A DNA stretch of 64,000 bases from Ipomoea triloba. Its lineage: Eukaryota > Streptophyta > Magnoliopsida > Solanales > Convolvulaceae. A program made the translations under genes and the position numbers. The stretch lies in assembly GCF_003576645.1 (NCBI RefSeq), contig NC_044918.1, forward strand, positions 26,188,562 through 26,252,561, written 5' to 3'. Under the pieces are notes generated by a model. The model was not told where the DNA came from. It did not search any database and saw only the letters and a program-made list of their open reading frames with translations. Of the stretch, positions 46,116 through 56,590 are shown one piece after another. Position 1 is the stretch's first letter; each line of letters starts with the position of its first letter.

Positions 46116-47471
46116 ATGTCTTCGCCACATGACCTTGCACAACAAATTGCTCAAAGGCTCCAAAGAGGGAAAGCCCCGGCAGAAGAAAACAGTGCGAGGA
46201 GCGCTAACACTCGCTATATAGAAGTATCCACCGGTACTCAAATTTTACTGATGACAGCAACCATGCTAGGCCGATACAGGCAATTGTTAAATTTCCCTAT
46301 TGTGCAATGGAGACATATCGACTTGACAGTATTGGAGGATTATGAGTGCAAATATGGACTGGAGAGGTTGATTGCAGAGCCATATTGGAACAATTTGTTA
46401 AGCTGGAGACAGGATACTTTTATCCCTCTAGTGCATGAGTTTATTGCGAGCTTGAATGTTGACGGAGTGGCTGGAGATCTCTACAGCCCTACCATTAAGT
46501 TTAGACTCTTCAACCAGGACTATCACATATCGGCCAACCGTTTGGGTGTTCTCCTTGGATTTTATGATGAGGAAGACCAATCGAAGCACTGGTACCGGAG
46601 ATTAAGGCACGACTTTGGAGAAAGGGACATTCCGAGAAAATATTGGTCGATAATTGCAAGACAAGGAGTCGAATGGGAAGGGTCAAGGGTAAGAGTTTCC
46701 CAAATTGTAAGAGAGGATTTAAAGGTTTTATGGAAGGTTATTGCTCATTCATGGGAAGGAAGGCCTGAGACCTATGACCGAGTCTCAAAGGCGGAGCTGT
46801 TCATGCTATGGAGTATGGACACCGGGAACTCGGTGAATATGAGCGCGATTTGCAAGAACTTGCTTGTTGCACAACAGCAAGAATCAGCCAGGGCAATTTT
46901 TGTAGGCCCGATGGTGACGAGATTGTGTATGTCACTAGGTCATCACATGAAGATACACTGGTTCGAGCACAGACTTCCAAGAGCGAACATAGTTCCTTTT
47001 TCTCCCGAAGATGTCGCAAAACTTCACTTAAGACAACTGGCGCAAACGAGGGTAAGTGAGGAGATGGCGGAGGACCATGCCGACACGCCAATGGCATCCC
47101 CATGGTTCACACCCTCACCAATGTCATTCAATTCCCCGTCTCTCTTGGAAATGTATTCGCCTTTGGATTCTTCAATGTATTCTCCCCCACCAAGAGAGCC
47201 GGGACCGTCTGTACCTCCACCACAACCTGAAGAGCAAAACCCCAACACCTCTAGCTTCAACATTCCGAGCTGGTTCACCCCAGTCACTGATTGGAGATCC
47301 CTCCAAAATTTCCAATACCAATTGCACTTGGAGAAATGCAAAAGCTGGACAAGATTTCGAGAGAGATCAAGGAAATCAAGAGAACATGAAGAAAGGAAGA
47401 AACTGAAGAAAGAAAAGAAAAGACAAATTTTGATGATGATGACTTGTGATCTGATAATCCTGAACAATTGA
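46116..47471 (+). CDS. Element C ORF3: ATHILA ORF-1/env-like protein
   Basis: The ATG at 46116 gives 451 residues. Residues about 40-200 resemble the ATHILA ORF-1 family of plant LTR elements: a block after RYIEVSTGTQ, then VLEDYECKYGLERLI, WRQDTFIPLVHEFIASLNV, IKFRLFNQDYHISANRLGVL and GFYDEED. A Ser/Pro-rich segment (about 325-395, SPWFTPSP, YSPPPREPG) and a basic C-terminus (RKSREHEERKKLKKEKK) follow. In Athila elements such an ORF lies after pol and is called env-like, but its function is unknown. Here pol is missing. No clear signal peptide or membrane segment is seen. The ORF is intact, consistent with a recent insertion. Confidence 0.65.
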   Translation: MSSPHDLAQQIAQRLQRGKAPAEENSARSANTRYIEVSTGTQILLMTATMLGRYRQLLNFPIVQWRHIDLTVLEDYECKYGLERLIAEPYWNNLLSWRQDTFIPLVHEFIASLNVDGVAGDLYSPTIKFRLFNQDYHISANRLGVLLGFYDEEDQSKHWYRRLRHDFGERDIPRKYWSIIARQGVEWEGSRVRVSQIVREDLKVLWKVIAHSWEGRPETYDRVSKAELFMLWSMDTGNSVNMSAICKNLLVAQQQESARAIFVGPMVTRLCMSLGHHMKIHWFEHRLPRANIVPFSPEDVAKLHLRQLAQTRVSEEMAEDHADTPMASPWFTPSPMSFNSPSLLEMYSPLDSSMYSPPPREPGPSVPPPQPEEQNPNTSSFNIPSWFTPVTDWRSLQNFQYQLHLEKCKSWTRFRERSRKSREHEERKKLKKEKKRQILMMMTCDLIILNN

Positions 47472-47539
47472 TTGTGGACAATCTCTTTACTTTTGTTTAT
47501 ATTTTTAGCTACAATTCTGTTTATGTTTTATCTTGCACG

Positions 47540-49101
47540 TTTCGTCTAGCCAAAGACGTTAAACGTGGCGCTTTTGGGAGGCAACCCACAAATAAGAAGA
47601 AAAAGGGACCACTCCACCAACAACCATGAAAGACCAATCTTGAAAGGTATAATTTCAATTCCTAATTTATTTTCTTACCTTTACTCTGACCGTGTTTGAA
47701 GGGCGAACATAAATTGCAAAACTTTGATAAGGATACAAATTGTAAGTATTTCTTTTATCCTGATTCAATGCCCTCTTTTGGTTTGCTTTATTTTCTAGAA
47801 TCGCAAATGAAGAGCTGCATAAAATTGTTGTGTCAGATGTAGTCTGTTCATTAGAACTGTTTTAGCCCAGTTCACACTTTTAAGTGTGGAAAAGGGGCGT
47901 GTGTAGAACCCTTAAACATATATCCGTTTTCCTCCGTTCCTTATGGAAACATCGAGGACGGTGTTTACTTTTAAGTGTGGAAAGGGTGTATGCTTTTTGA
48001 AACAGTTGATTGATTAAGTAATAAGGTATAGGAACCTAAAGGGTGTGTCATTGCCGATACTATCTAGGAGGGCTCCTAACCTTGTGCCAAGGATTGAATG
48101 TCTTAAATATGCTTTGGAAGTTTCACTTTGCACCAATTTGCACATTCCGACCCAAATTGAAAATTTTTGATGAGTGTTTGCATGCTTTCACCTTGTATTT
48201 TGTTTGGACCTCAGTCAAGGATCTCTCGAAGTGGGAGTGTGAATCCTTTGAGTTTTAGAAAGATAAGAATAGCGAAGCCTGGAAACTGAATTAATCTTAG
48301 CAGGACATGGGGCAAAAGGAGAGCCTAAGTGAGCTTTGAGTGAAAACAATCCCTAATCCCTAGAAAAAGGCATGAGGGGTTGATATGGTGAAACGTGAAT
48401 AAAGGCAAAAGGCCATTCCTAGAGATAAAAGCGAGGTGAGCCATCTTGTCTGGATAAGGGGTAACCATTGCACTGTCTTCGAAAAAACATGGAGATCCAT
48501 GTGAAGTCGGTAACCCCGAAGAGATCTTGAAAGATGAGAAAATAGAGAGGAGGTGAGCCACTTCGCTAGGATTCAGGCACCCATTGCACTGACCTTCGAA
48601 AAAGCATGGATCTCCATGTGAAGTCGGGTAGCCTGATGACGTTATCCTAGGAAGTGAGAAAATAGAGTGATCGCCCAAGCCATGGCGATGACGGTCCATG
48701 TCCCTGCCCTCACTTATATTATGTAAAGAGGCTTTGGCGTTAGGTTGGAAATTGGCTAAGGGGCGAGCATCGTTCCCACTAGTCGGATCGGCTGGAGGCC
48801 CCTAGAAAATACAAGGTGAAACCCAATTGTCACTTGCATGCTTAAAGGTGTGAACAAAACTTCTCGTATAATATCCATCTCCCGACACCTTGACTTCCTT
48901 AGCATATTCCTTACATTTGGTTGGCATGAGTTTAGCAGTCTTGGTAGATAGTGTAGGGGATTTCACCCACACAACTCCGAACACCTACACATCACTTGAT
49001 TGGTTAACCATGAAAGAAAGAACTATTCTTGGTGCTTACATGATTAGGGTTTAGAAAAGTATGCTTGCTTGAGGACAAGCAAGGTTTAAGTGTGGAAACT
49101 T
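47540..49101 (+). other. Element C 3' non-coding region with conserved motifs
   Basis: It starts with GACGTTAAACGTGGCGCT followed by TTTGGGAGGCAACCC (47555-47590) and has TTTTAAGTGTGGAAA at 47879 and 47970 and again at the LTR border (49088). A pair of ~100-bp direct repeats containing CATGGA.ATCCATGTGAAGTCGG occurs at about 48440-48660. No ORF of interest. The same landmarks in the same order occur in element A (50645-52792). Confidence 0.55.
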
Positions 49102-50379
49102 TGATAAGCACCAAGAATAGCACTTATAAGGGGTCTTTATTAGATTAAAAGTGCATCGTTTTGACATCCGATTACAACAATTGCATGCATTTTAGCTCAA
49201 ATGCGATCAAAATCTTCTAACAACATTTCTAGAAAGAGTTTTGAAGTATTTCACAGGTTGGAGAGGGATTTGAGGCTAAAATAGAGCAAAAGACAAACAA
49301 GCCGAAATGCAGTAGCGTCCCACGCAGCCTCACACGCGTGTGGCTGGGCGTGGAATTATTCCAGAGAGCCACCACGCCACTCACACGCGTGTGAGCAAGC
49401 GTGGTCGGGCCAAGGGAAATTTTGGGAAATTTGTCCCCTTTTTGTCACCTATATAAATCCCTTTTGCCCTAAACCTAAAGGAGAGGAGAATAGATCAGAA
49501 AATTGATAGAATAGGGTAGATAGATCTAGAGGGTTTTCTCCCCTCTTGGGGGAAAATTCCTTTCTTTCATAGTTTAGAATAGATCAAGGGCAAGAATGAA
49601 GATTGGGATTTCAAGATCAAGGTTGTAAAGATCCCCTTTTCAAGGGTGGTAACCATTCTCTTCAATTTCTAATTCAATACTTGCTTCTTTGAATTTTCCT
49701 TTCTTGTTCTTGTTTCTTAGCATGCTAGAGTAGATTAGATAGCGGATTGGTGGCCCCATGGTATATCTATGTGGATGTTTCACATTATTGCTTTGATTTG
49801 TGAATTGCTTGATTGTTGGATGTTGAACTTGTGTGGATGATGTTCTTCAAGCTTTGTGCGTTTTGTGGCCACATTAGGTAGCAAACCCAAAGGAAGTGAG
49901 TGTGTGCGCGATAGCGGCCACTCACGAGTCTAACTCACCCACATCTCTGCTCTTAGTCCGAAAGGACAAGATCCGAGAGGAGTGGTAGACAAAGTGTTCG
50001 ATGAAATGCCCCAACCGAATGAGGATGTGGGAGTCCAAAGTGTGACGCCACTTGGTGATGTGCCACGAACTCCCTAGTCTTTTCCACGACTTGCACTCGC
50101 AAAACCAACCAAAGATAGACCACATGGAAAATCCTAAAGCCCCAATCTCCACCTTACTTTTATTTATTTCGCACAACCTTTATCAACCTTCTTACCCCCT
50201 TACAAATGAATCCAACCCTTAGCACTCCCCGTAACTCTTTCTCTTCAACCTCTTAGATGCCAACACACCAATTCGATTCCCATTCGTCATCCTTGAGAGA
50301 CACGACGCTCGGGGAGTCTTGACTCTTCGTTTTATCACTTCACCTTCACATTCACCTCACCACAATACACACAACATCA
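49102..50379 (+). repeat. 3' LTR of element C
   Basis: 1278 bp, same layout as the 5' LTR, followed by the GGGAT duplication. Confidence 0.9.
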
Positions 50380-50384
50380 GGGAT

Positions 50385-52792
50385 GTGGGGATGATAGAAT
50401 GTGAGAAGAAGGAAACTAGGCATAGGGATAAGGTTGTCACTTTTGGCAACCTCATAGAATGTTTTAAGTGTTTGTGAAGGATTGAGCACAATGCATAAGG
50501 TTGTTCTTTGGTTGATCTTGGAAATGGTTGTGCTCGAGTTTGAGGGTGCCCGACACCTTTGGGCATACCTGAACTCAAAAGTGGATGGGACACATAGTGT
50601 GGTCTCAATTTTGATATGCTTTGTTGGATAGTTCTTTTTTAGTCTAGCCAATGACATTAAACGTGGCGCTCTTGGGAGGCACCCCAAGGTTATCTTGTGA
50701 ATATTTGTCATTGTTTCTTTTGTGTTTTTGTTGGTTTTTGTTAGTTTTGTTTTGGTATTTCGTTTGGACTAACCTGCAGGAGTTGTGTGAAAAATTTGGT
50801 GAAAAAGTTGTGCAAAATATGATCAAAAGTGGAGGAACAAAACAGGGAAAAACCAGGAAGTTTCTGTACAACTTCCACGTGGGGTCCACGCGTGACGCCT
50901 CATGGAAATTATACAGAAACTTCCACGTGGCTCAACCATGCAAGAATCCGGTGTGGAAGTGATGAAAATCGACTAAGGACCGAAACAAGCAATTTAAAAC
51001 ACCCCCACCCCATTCTTCTTCTTCCACAACCACTAAATACTCACCTCTTGCATGTTCTAGATACACTATGTTTGATGTTTCTTTAGCTTGATATTGTTTT
51101 TCTTTTGTATTTGAGTCGAGCTAAAGACGTTAAACGTGGCGCTCTTGATAGGCACCCCAAGCATTTAAAAAATGAAAAAAAAATGAAAAAAGAGAAGAAA
51201 AAGAAAAAGATTGTGAATAAAGGGAGTTCCGCCACTCCATTGCACTTCAATTGGTTGTCTTCATGCACTAACCTTGTTCATGTAGCTTGGAGGACGGAGG
51301 CAAAATAGATGTTTAGAAGCTTAAAGTGTGGAAAGGAAGGGATGTTCACTTAGTTGTAAACCTCTTATCCCTTCTAATTTTTATGCCCCGTTTTCAATTC
51401 TAAAGTGTGGAAAAAGAGTTGTTGTACATGTTTCTTGCACACTTGATAAGCACATGCCATTTTTCAACCACAAAGGGTTATATTGTTGATACCTCACACC
51501 CCCAAAGCACTTCTAAAGTGTGGAAAGGGGTTTGCTTGATTTGAAAGACCTGTGCTCCTTTGTTCCACTTGGTCCTCAAGGCAACATTGATGACGATGTT
51601 TGATTTAAAGTGTGGAAAAGACGCACGTTGTGCTTGAATTGTTTTTATTGCTTAATTGGTCAATTGGTCTTGATTGATGGGTGTGTTTGATCTTGGAGAG
51701 TGCGTCATTGTTTATGCTATCTAGGAAGAGTTTTAATCATGTGCCAATAAAGTTTTTACTCCTGGAATATCCTTTTGAAGTTACCTTTTGCACCCAAATT
51801 GAAATGCTTGGAACCAAAGAGGTTCAAATTCTTATGTCCTTACATGTTGTTCACCTCTTATTTTGTTAGAACCTTAGTCAAGGATCTCTCGAAGTGGGAG
51901 TGTGCATGCACCCTTTAACTTGAGAAAGATAAATTGTAAGCGAAGCCTGAAAATTGAACTAATCTTGATAGGGCATGGGGTAAAAGGTGAGCCTATGGTG
52001 AGAATTGAGAGTAAATCCCTTATCCCTAAGAAAAAGACAAGAGGGGTTGATATGGTCAAAGAAATAAAAAAAAAAGGGCTTAAAAATGGCCACTCCTAGA
52101 GGTAAGATCCGAGGCGAGCCGTCTTGCTAGGATTTGGGGCAACCATTGCATCGTCTTTGAAAAAGCGTAGAGCTCTACGTGAAGTCGGTTGTTCTAATGG
52201 CGTTATCCTAGAAGATGAGAAAACAAGAGAGGAGGTGAGCCACCCCGCTAGGATTCGGGTAGCCATTGCACCGATCTTTGAAAAAGCATGGGAATCCATG
52301 TGAAATCGGGTGTTCAATGACATTATCCTAGGGGGTTGAGAAGAAAGAGAGACCGCCCAAGCCATTGGCGGTGAGCGGCCCATGTTCTACTTTCACTTAC
52401 TTTTATGAGTTGGGCTTTGGCGTTTTGGTTGGATGTTGGTTAGGGTGTGTACATCGTTTCCACTAGGGGGATCGGCTTGAAGGCCTTTGCAAAATAGAAG
52501 GTGAACCAAAATTTGAATTGCATGCTTGGTAATTGGTGTGAAAATGTACTCCCCAAAGCTTAACTTGATCTAAGGAGTTTTTGCTTCCTTTGTATATTTG
52601 TAGAATTATATGGCGCATGGATAACACCCTTTGTAGATAGGGCGAAGGATTTCACCCCCTCATTTTCTTGCACATTCATTCTTGATTGGCCATTTGATTG
52701 ATTGAGTCATTCTAAGAGTATCTTTGGCACTTAAATTATCTTGATTTGATTGAGACTTGCTTGAGGGCAAGCAACTTAAAGTGTGGAAACTT
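50385..52792 (+). other. Element A interior after element C
   Basis: No intact ORF. It has two copies of the (G)ACRTTAAACGTGGCGCTCTTG motif (50649 and 51127), an ACGCGTG promoter-like module near 50875 with TTTAAAAC at 50994, four TTAAAGTGTGGAAA-type motifs at 51322-51610 and one at the LTR border (52776), and direct repeats with CATGTGAA.TCGG near 52170-52310. C's ORF3 has no counterpart here. Confidence 0.6.
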
Positions 52793-54090
52793 TAATAAGT
52801 GCCAAAGATATTACCTTTTGTGGAGTATTTAAGAAACATATTGAGCTATAAATGGAGTCCCTTGTGCCTATTACATGTTTATAATAGCTCATTTTGATAA
52901 AAGATAGGCACAATGACTAATTGTGGTTGCATTTGTGAAAGATAGCACAAGTTGTAATTTTCAGGGCATTCCGGCGACAGTTCGGTATAATGAGCATATC
53001 TAGAGCTAGGAGTGTCCAAATGAGGTGATTCAAGTGGCTATAGAACAGCACCTTCAAGGGCTTCAACTTTCATGAAGACAACAAATGTAAATTCAAAAGT
53101 ATACGACCCCTAACGTGGAAAAAGCCCAGAAACTTCCACGCGAATTCCCACGCGCGTGGATCGGGCGTGGATCAGTCCCAGGGTGAAAAAATATATACTT
53201 AAGCAAGGTTTTATGGCTGATTTGGGATATAACTTTTACCCCATCTTCCCTAACCTTTTATACTAGATTTTCTCTCAAGGGAAAGCTTAGATTAGGTTTT
53301 ATTGGAGCTTGAAGATTTGTGGATTGCTTTGCTTTGATTTGGTAATTCCTAAACATTGATTTACATTTGCTTTTAGATTTCAATAGCAATTCATTTTGAT
53401 TATCAATTGAGTTTGTAGATCTACTTTGATTTCAATTCCTTGCTATGAATAGCTAGATTTACTTTGGAGATTGGATGCTTTAAACTAGAGATCATGCATG
53501 ATTGAATTGAATTCTTCCATTGAAATGAGAAACGCAAGTTAGGTTTCATATGTTCATGTGTGGTTGATGTTTTGAGAGATTTTTGCCTATTGATGGCCAT
53601 GATAGATAGAAAGAGGGAGGAAGTGGAGATTGCGAGATATCAGATTTGCATGAGTCTTACTCGATCACATTCCCGCCCTTAGTCTGGGAGGACAAGGTCA
53701 GAAAGGAGTGGTAGACCATGTGTTTGACATAATGCCCCAACCGATGGAGGATGTGGGAGTCCAAGTGTGATGCCTCTTGGTGTAGGTTTTGTTAGCTTCC
53801 TTGAACGAGACTTGCTTGTGTTGTCCCGATTTCACCATAGTACATCATGCATGAGATCTAGTGAAGGCATCCAACTCCTAGTTTTAATTGTTTGTTTTAC
53901 CTTTGCTTTTATTTTGTTCAAAACCACCATCAAATGTTCCTTTTTGCCATAGTGTATTCTTGCAAATCTTGATGACAAACCTCCTCAATGTCACGCACTT
54001 GACTTGACTCCAATTTGTTATCCTTTGAGAACACGACACTCGGGGAATTTATTCCTCGTTTACACTTTCCACCACGCTAAAACTACATCA
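52793..54090 (+). repeat. 3' LTR of element A
   Basis: 1298 bp from TAATAAGTGCC (the expected TG has become TA) to CTACATCA. It includes the stretch deleted from the 5' copy. A CACGCGCGTGG palindrome at about 53148 and ATATATACTTAAGC at 53199 parallel the promoter layout of C. Confidence 0.8.
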
Positions 54091-55577
54091 TATATATATA
54101 GTAGAGTTCAGATGCAGCCTCCTTTGTAGCCATTAGATTACAGCAAGTCAGCAAATCAACACTCAATATATATGTGTTAAAATGCACACCATTCTACATA
54201 CTAAAATGCATCAGAGGACAGATTAAACACAAAATTCCACACTATAACCAAATGCACATATTCACTTAAATTGCATCAACATACGTAATAAAACGCATCA
54301 TTCTACGTATTAAAATGCACCACAACGTGCCTCATGTCAGATTATAAACATGTACTATTACACATATTAGAAAACATGTGCTAAAATATGCACCATTCTA
54401 CGTATTAAAATGAACCACATCGTGTGTTAAAATGCACAATTCCACTTACTGAAAATCTCCAACCAAGATTATAAATATGCACTATTACACTTATTAGAAA
54501 TCATGTGTTAAATTACACACCATTCTACGTATTAAAATGCACCAGAGGACAGATCAAAACACACCATTCCACGGCACAATTGCACACCATTTGACGTATG
54601 AAAATGCACTAGAGGATGGATTAAAACACACCATTCCACAACACAGTTAAATGTACTAACATACGTAATAAAGCACACCACAACAAGTATTAAAACGCAC
54701 CACATCATGTACTAAAATGCACAATTTCAATTCACGTAATATAGATACTAAAATTACCATAACACCCTCCACTTAACATATGCGAACTGCAATTTTCTAG
54801 ACACTAAGATTATATTGTTACCATTAGATTAATCCAATCAGATGCAGCCACACGACCGCTTTGTGTGTGTGTGTGTGTGGGTGTGTGTGTATTATTCAAA
54901 TGCGGCGGGGAGCTCCTATGTGGTTGTGCGGCCTAATCTGCGTTGACCGATTTCATTAATCCAACTGGAATTCGCGTATGTTTAAGTGGGGGTATTATGG
55001 TAATTTTAGTATCTATATTACATGCATTGAAATTGTGTATTTTAGTACATAGTGTGGTGCATTTGAATACACGCTGTGGTGAGTTTTATTACGTACGTTG
55101 GTGCATTAACTGTGTTGTGCAATGGTGTGTTTTAATCTATCCGCTGGTACATTTTCATACGTAGAATGGTGTGTAACTGTGTTGTGGAATGATGTGTTTT
55201 AATCCGTCGTCTGGTGCATTTTTATACGTTGAATGGTGTGTATTTTAACACATGTTTTCTAATAAGTGTAATAGTGCATATTTATAATCTGGGATGAGAT
55301 TTTCAACGAGTGGAATTGTGCATTTTAACACATGTTGTGGTGCATTTTAATACGTAGAATGGTGCATATTTTAACACATATTTTCTAATATGTGTAAATA
55401 GTGTATGCTTATAATCTGACATGAGGCACGTTGTGGTACATTTTAATACATAGAATGATGCGTTTTATCACGTATATTGATAAATTTTAAGTGAATAGGT
55501 GCATTTGGTTATAGTGTGAAATGGTGTGTTTTATCGGTCCTCTGGTGCGTTTTAGTACGTAGAATGGTGTGTTTTGT

Positions 55578-55642
<65 letters not shown>

Positions 55643-55741
55643 CGTTGATTTGATGACTTGATCTGATCTAATGGCTGAAAATAGGCCGCACGACCACACC
55701 TAATGACCAGTCCGCACCTGATGATGACTCTATATATAGGT
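54091..55741. repeat. Large fold-back repeat with AAATGCACC sub-repeats
   Basis: The left arm (54100-54860) holds many copies of TACGTATTAAAATGCACCA-like units. The right arm (55000-55740) holds the inverse TGGTGCATTTTAATACG. The outer ends match in inverted orientation (CCATTAGATTAC.GCAAGTCA near 54142 versus TGACTTGATCTGATCTAATGG near 55653). The centre has a (TG)n run at 54863-54890. An (AT)n tract lies at 55579-55640. Probably a non-autonomous DNA element or two nested ones; class not resolved. Confidence 0.65.
55579..55640. repeat. (AT)n microsatellite
   Basis: About 30 AT units within the right arm of the fold-back repeat. Confidence 0.9.
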
Positions 55742-56465
55742 GGGATTGATCTGATCTAACTCGTGGGCTTGCCCAGGATGAGGAAGCACGCCAAGAGGAG
55801 AGCATGACGAAGAGAAGCGATGGTGCCTTATGATGGGGTGATTAAAGTGTGGGGTTTCTAATGCATTTATAAGAGTAGAATCCGAGACTTGCTAGAGTTC
55901 TTGTAGAAGGGGAGTTCCAATCACAATGAAGTCTCCTTAAATTCGGCTTGGAAAATGTGGATCACAACAAATAATTATTCTCATAAATTTGAGTTTGATT
56001 TTGGCTCGGGATTACTCTCCTTCATTGATGAAGACTTGCAACTCGAAGAGTGGGGGACTGATGATGGATATATTATAAATGGATATGCCGATCTGGGGCA
56101 AATTAACCCAAGGAGAAGCGAGGACGACCTAGGCTCGGGGCGACCTCAGCCCAGGGCAACCTCGATCTGGGGTGACCTCGCCCCAGGGCGGCCTCGGCCT
56201 TATGTGCTACACGCGCGGACGCGGTCAAAGAAGATCCAATTGCCCACCCTATTCTCATGGGGACGATTAGGAGGAAGCCTTAATATAAATTAGCTCATTA
56301 TTGTCTTGTTAAGAGATCATTAATTCAATGCATTCACTTGTAATCATTAATAGTAGTAAAGGGTGACAATAGAACGAAATGGCATAACGTTTTTTTAACA
56401 AAATTTCATAACATTGAAATAGAGAATATTCATAGTAAAAATGATGACTGTTAATAGAAAACGAT
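55742..56465. other. Intergenic segment with retroelement-like debris
   Basis: A plus-strand frame at 55955-56293 (112 codons) contains GGGCGACCTCGGCC-type repeats like those in element D. I do not regard it as a host gene. No other feature is seen. Confidence 0.35.
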
Positions 56466-56469
56466 TGGT

Positions 56470-56590
56470 CAAAGACCTTGTGGTCAAGTGGCATGAAGTG
56501 ACTCTTCCAAATGCGAGGTCATGAGTTTGAGCCTTAGTGGGGGCGATATTGACTCGTTGGGCTTCAATGTTATTTATTTATAGTAAGTAA
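56470..56590 (+). mobile_element. Probable tRNA-derived SINE
   Basis: The A-box-like TGGTCAAGTGG at about 56482 and B-box-like GAGTTTGAGCC at 56524-56534 have tRNA-like spacing, and about 50 bp of unrelated sequence with TTATTTATTTATAG follow. No exact target duplication was found. Confidence 0.5.

Larger units (their letters stand above)
41713..50379 (+). mobile_element. Element C: Athila/Tat-like non-autonomous LTR retrotransposon
   Basis: LTRs 41713-42989 and 49102-50379 start TGATAAGCACC and end ACAACATCA. The perfect duplication GGGAT lies at 41708-41712 and 50380-50384. The primer site TGGCGCCGTTGCCGGGGA (42993-43010) is of the type reported to pair with tRNA-Asp in Athila-like elements. 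The region before the 3' LTR, TTTAAGTGTGGAAACT, acts as the polypurine tract. By eye the LTRs differ at about 20-25 sites (about 2%), so the insertion is fairly recent. The interior has three long ORFs but no protease, RT, RNase H or integrase, so the element depends on an autonomous partner. Confidence 0.9.
34750..54090 (+). mobile_element. Element A: old Athila/Tat-like LTR element, doubly interrupted
   Basis: The 5' LTR begins TGATAAGTGCC at 34750, and the 3' LTR (52793-54090) ends CTACATCA. TATAT flanks both ends (34745-34749 and 54091-54095), although the surrounding TA-rich sequence weakens this as proof. The 5' LTR is split by element B (35417-40763), and the interior is split by element C (41713-50379). 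Removing both leaves about 5.3 kb. A deletion joins the 5' LTR at about 41118 directly to a mid-element ORF remnant, so primer site and gag-like ORF are lost. No pol domain is seen, so it was non-autonomous even before decay. Confidence 0.8.

Noticed and set aside
54160..55560. Regularly spaced AAATGCACC units, CRISPR-like at first sight
   Set aside because: Units and spacers are degenerate, AT-rich and inverted about a centre in a plant nuclear sequence. This is a fold-back repeat.
55955..56293. 112-codon plus-strand frame
   Set aside because: Half of it consists of CGACCTCGGCCC-type repeats shared with LTR elements. There is no upstream promoter, and no domain is recognisable.
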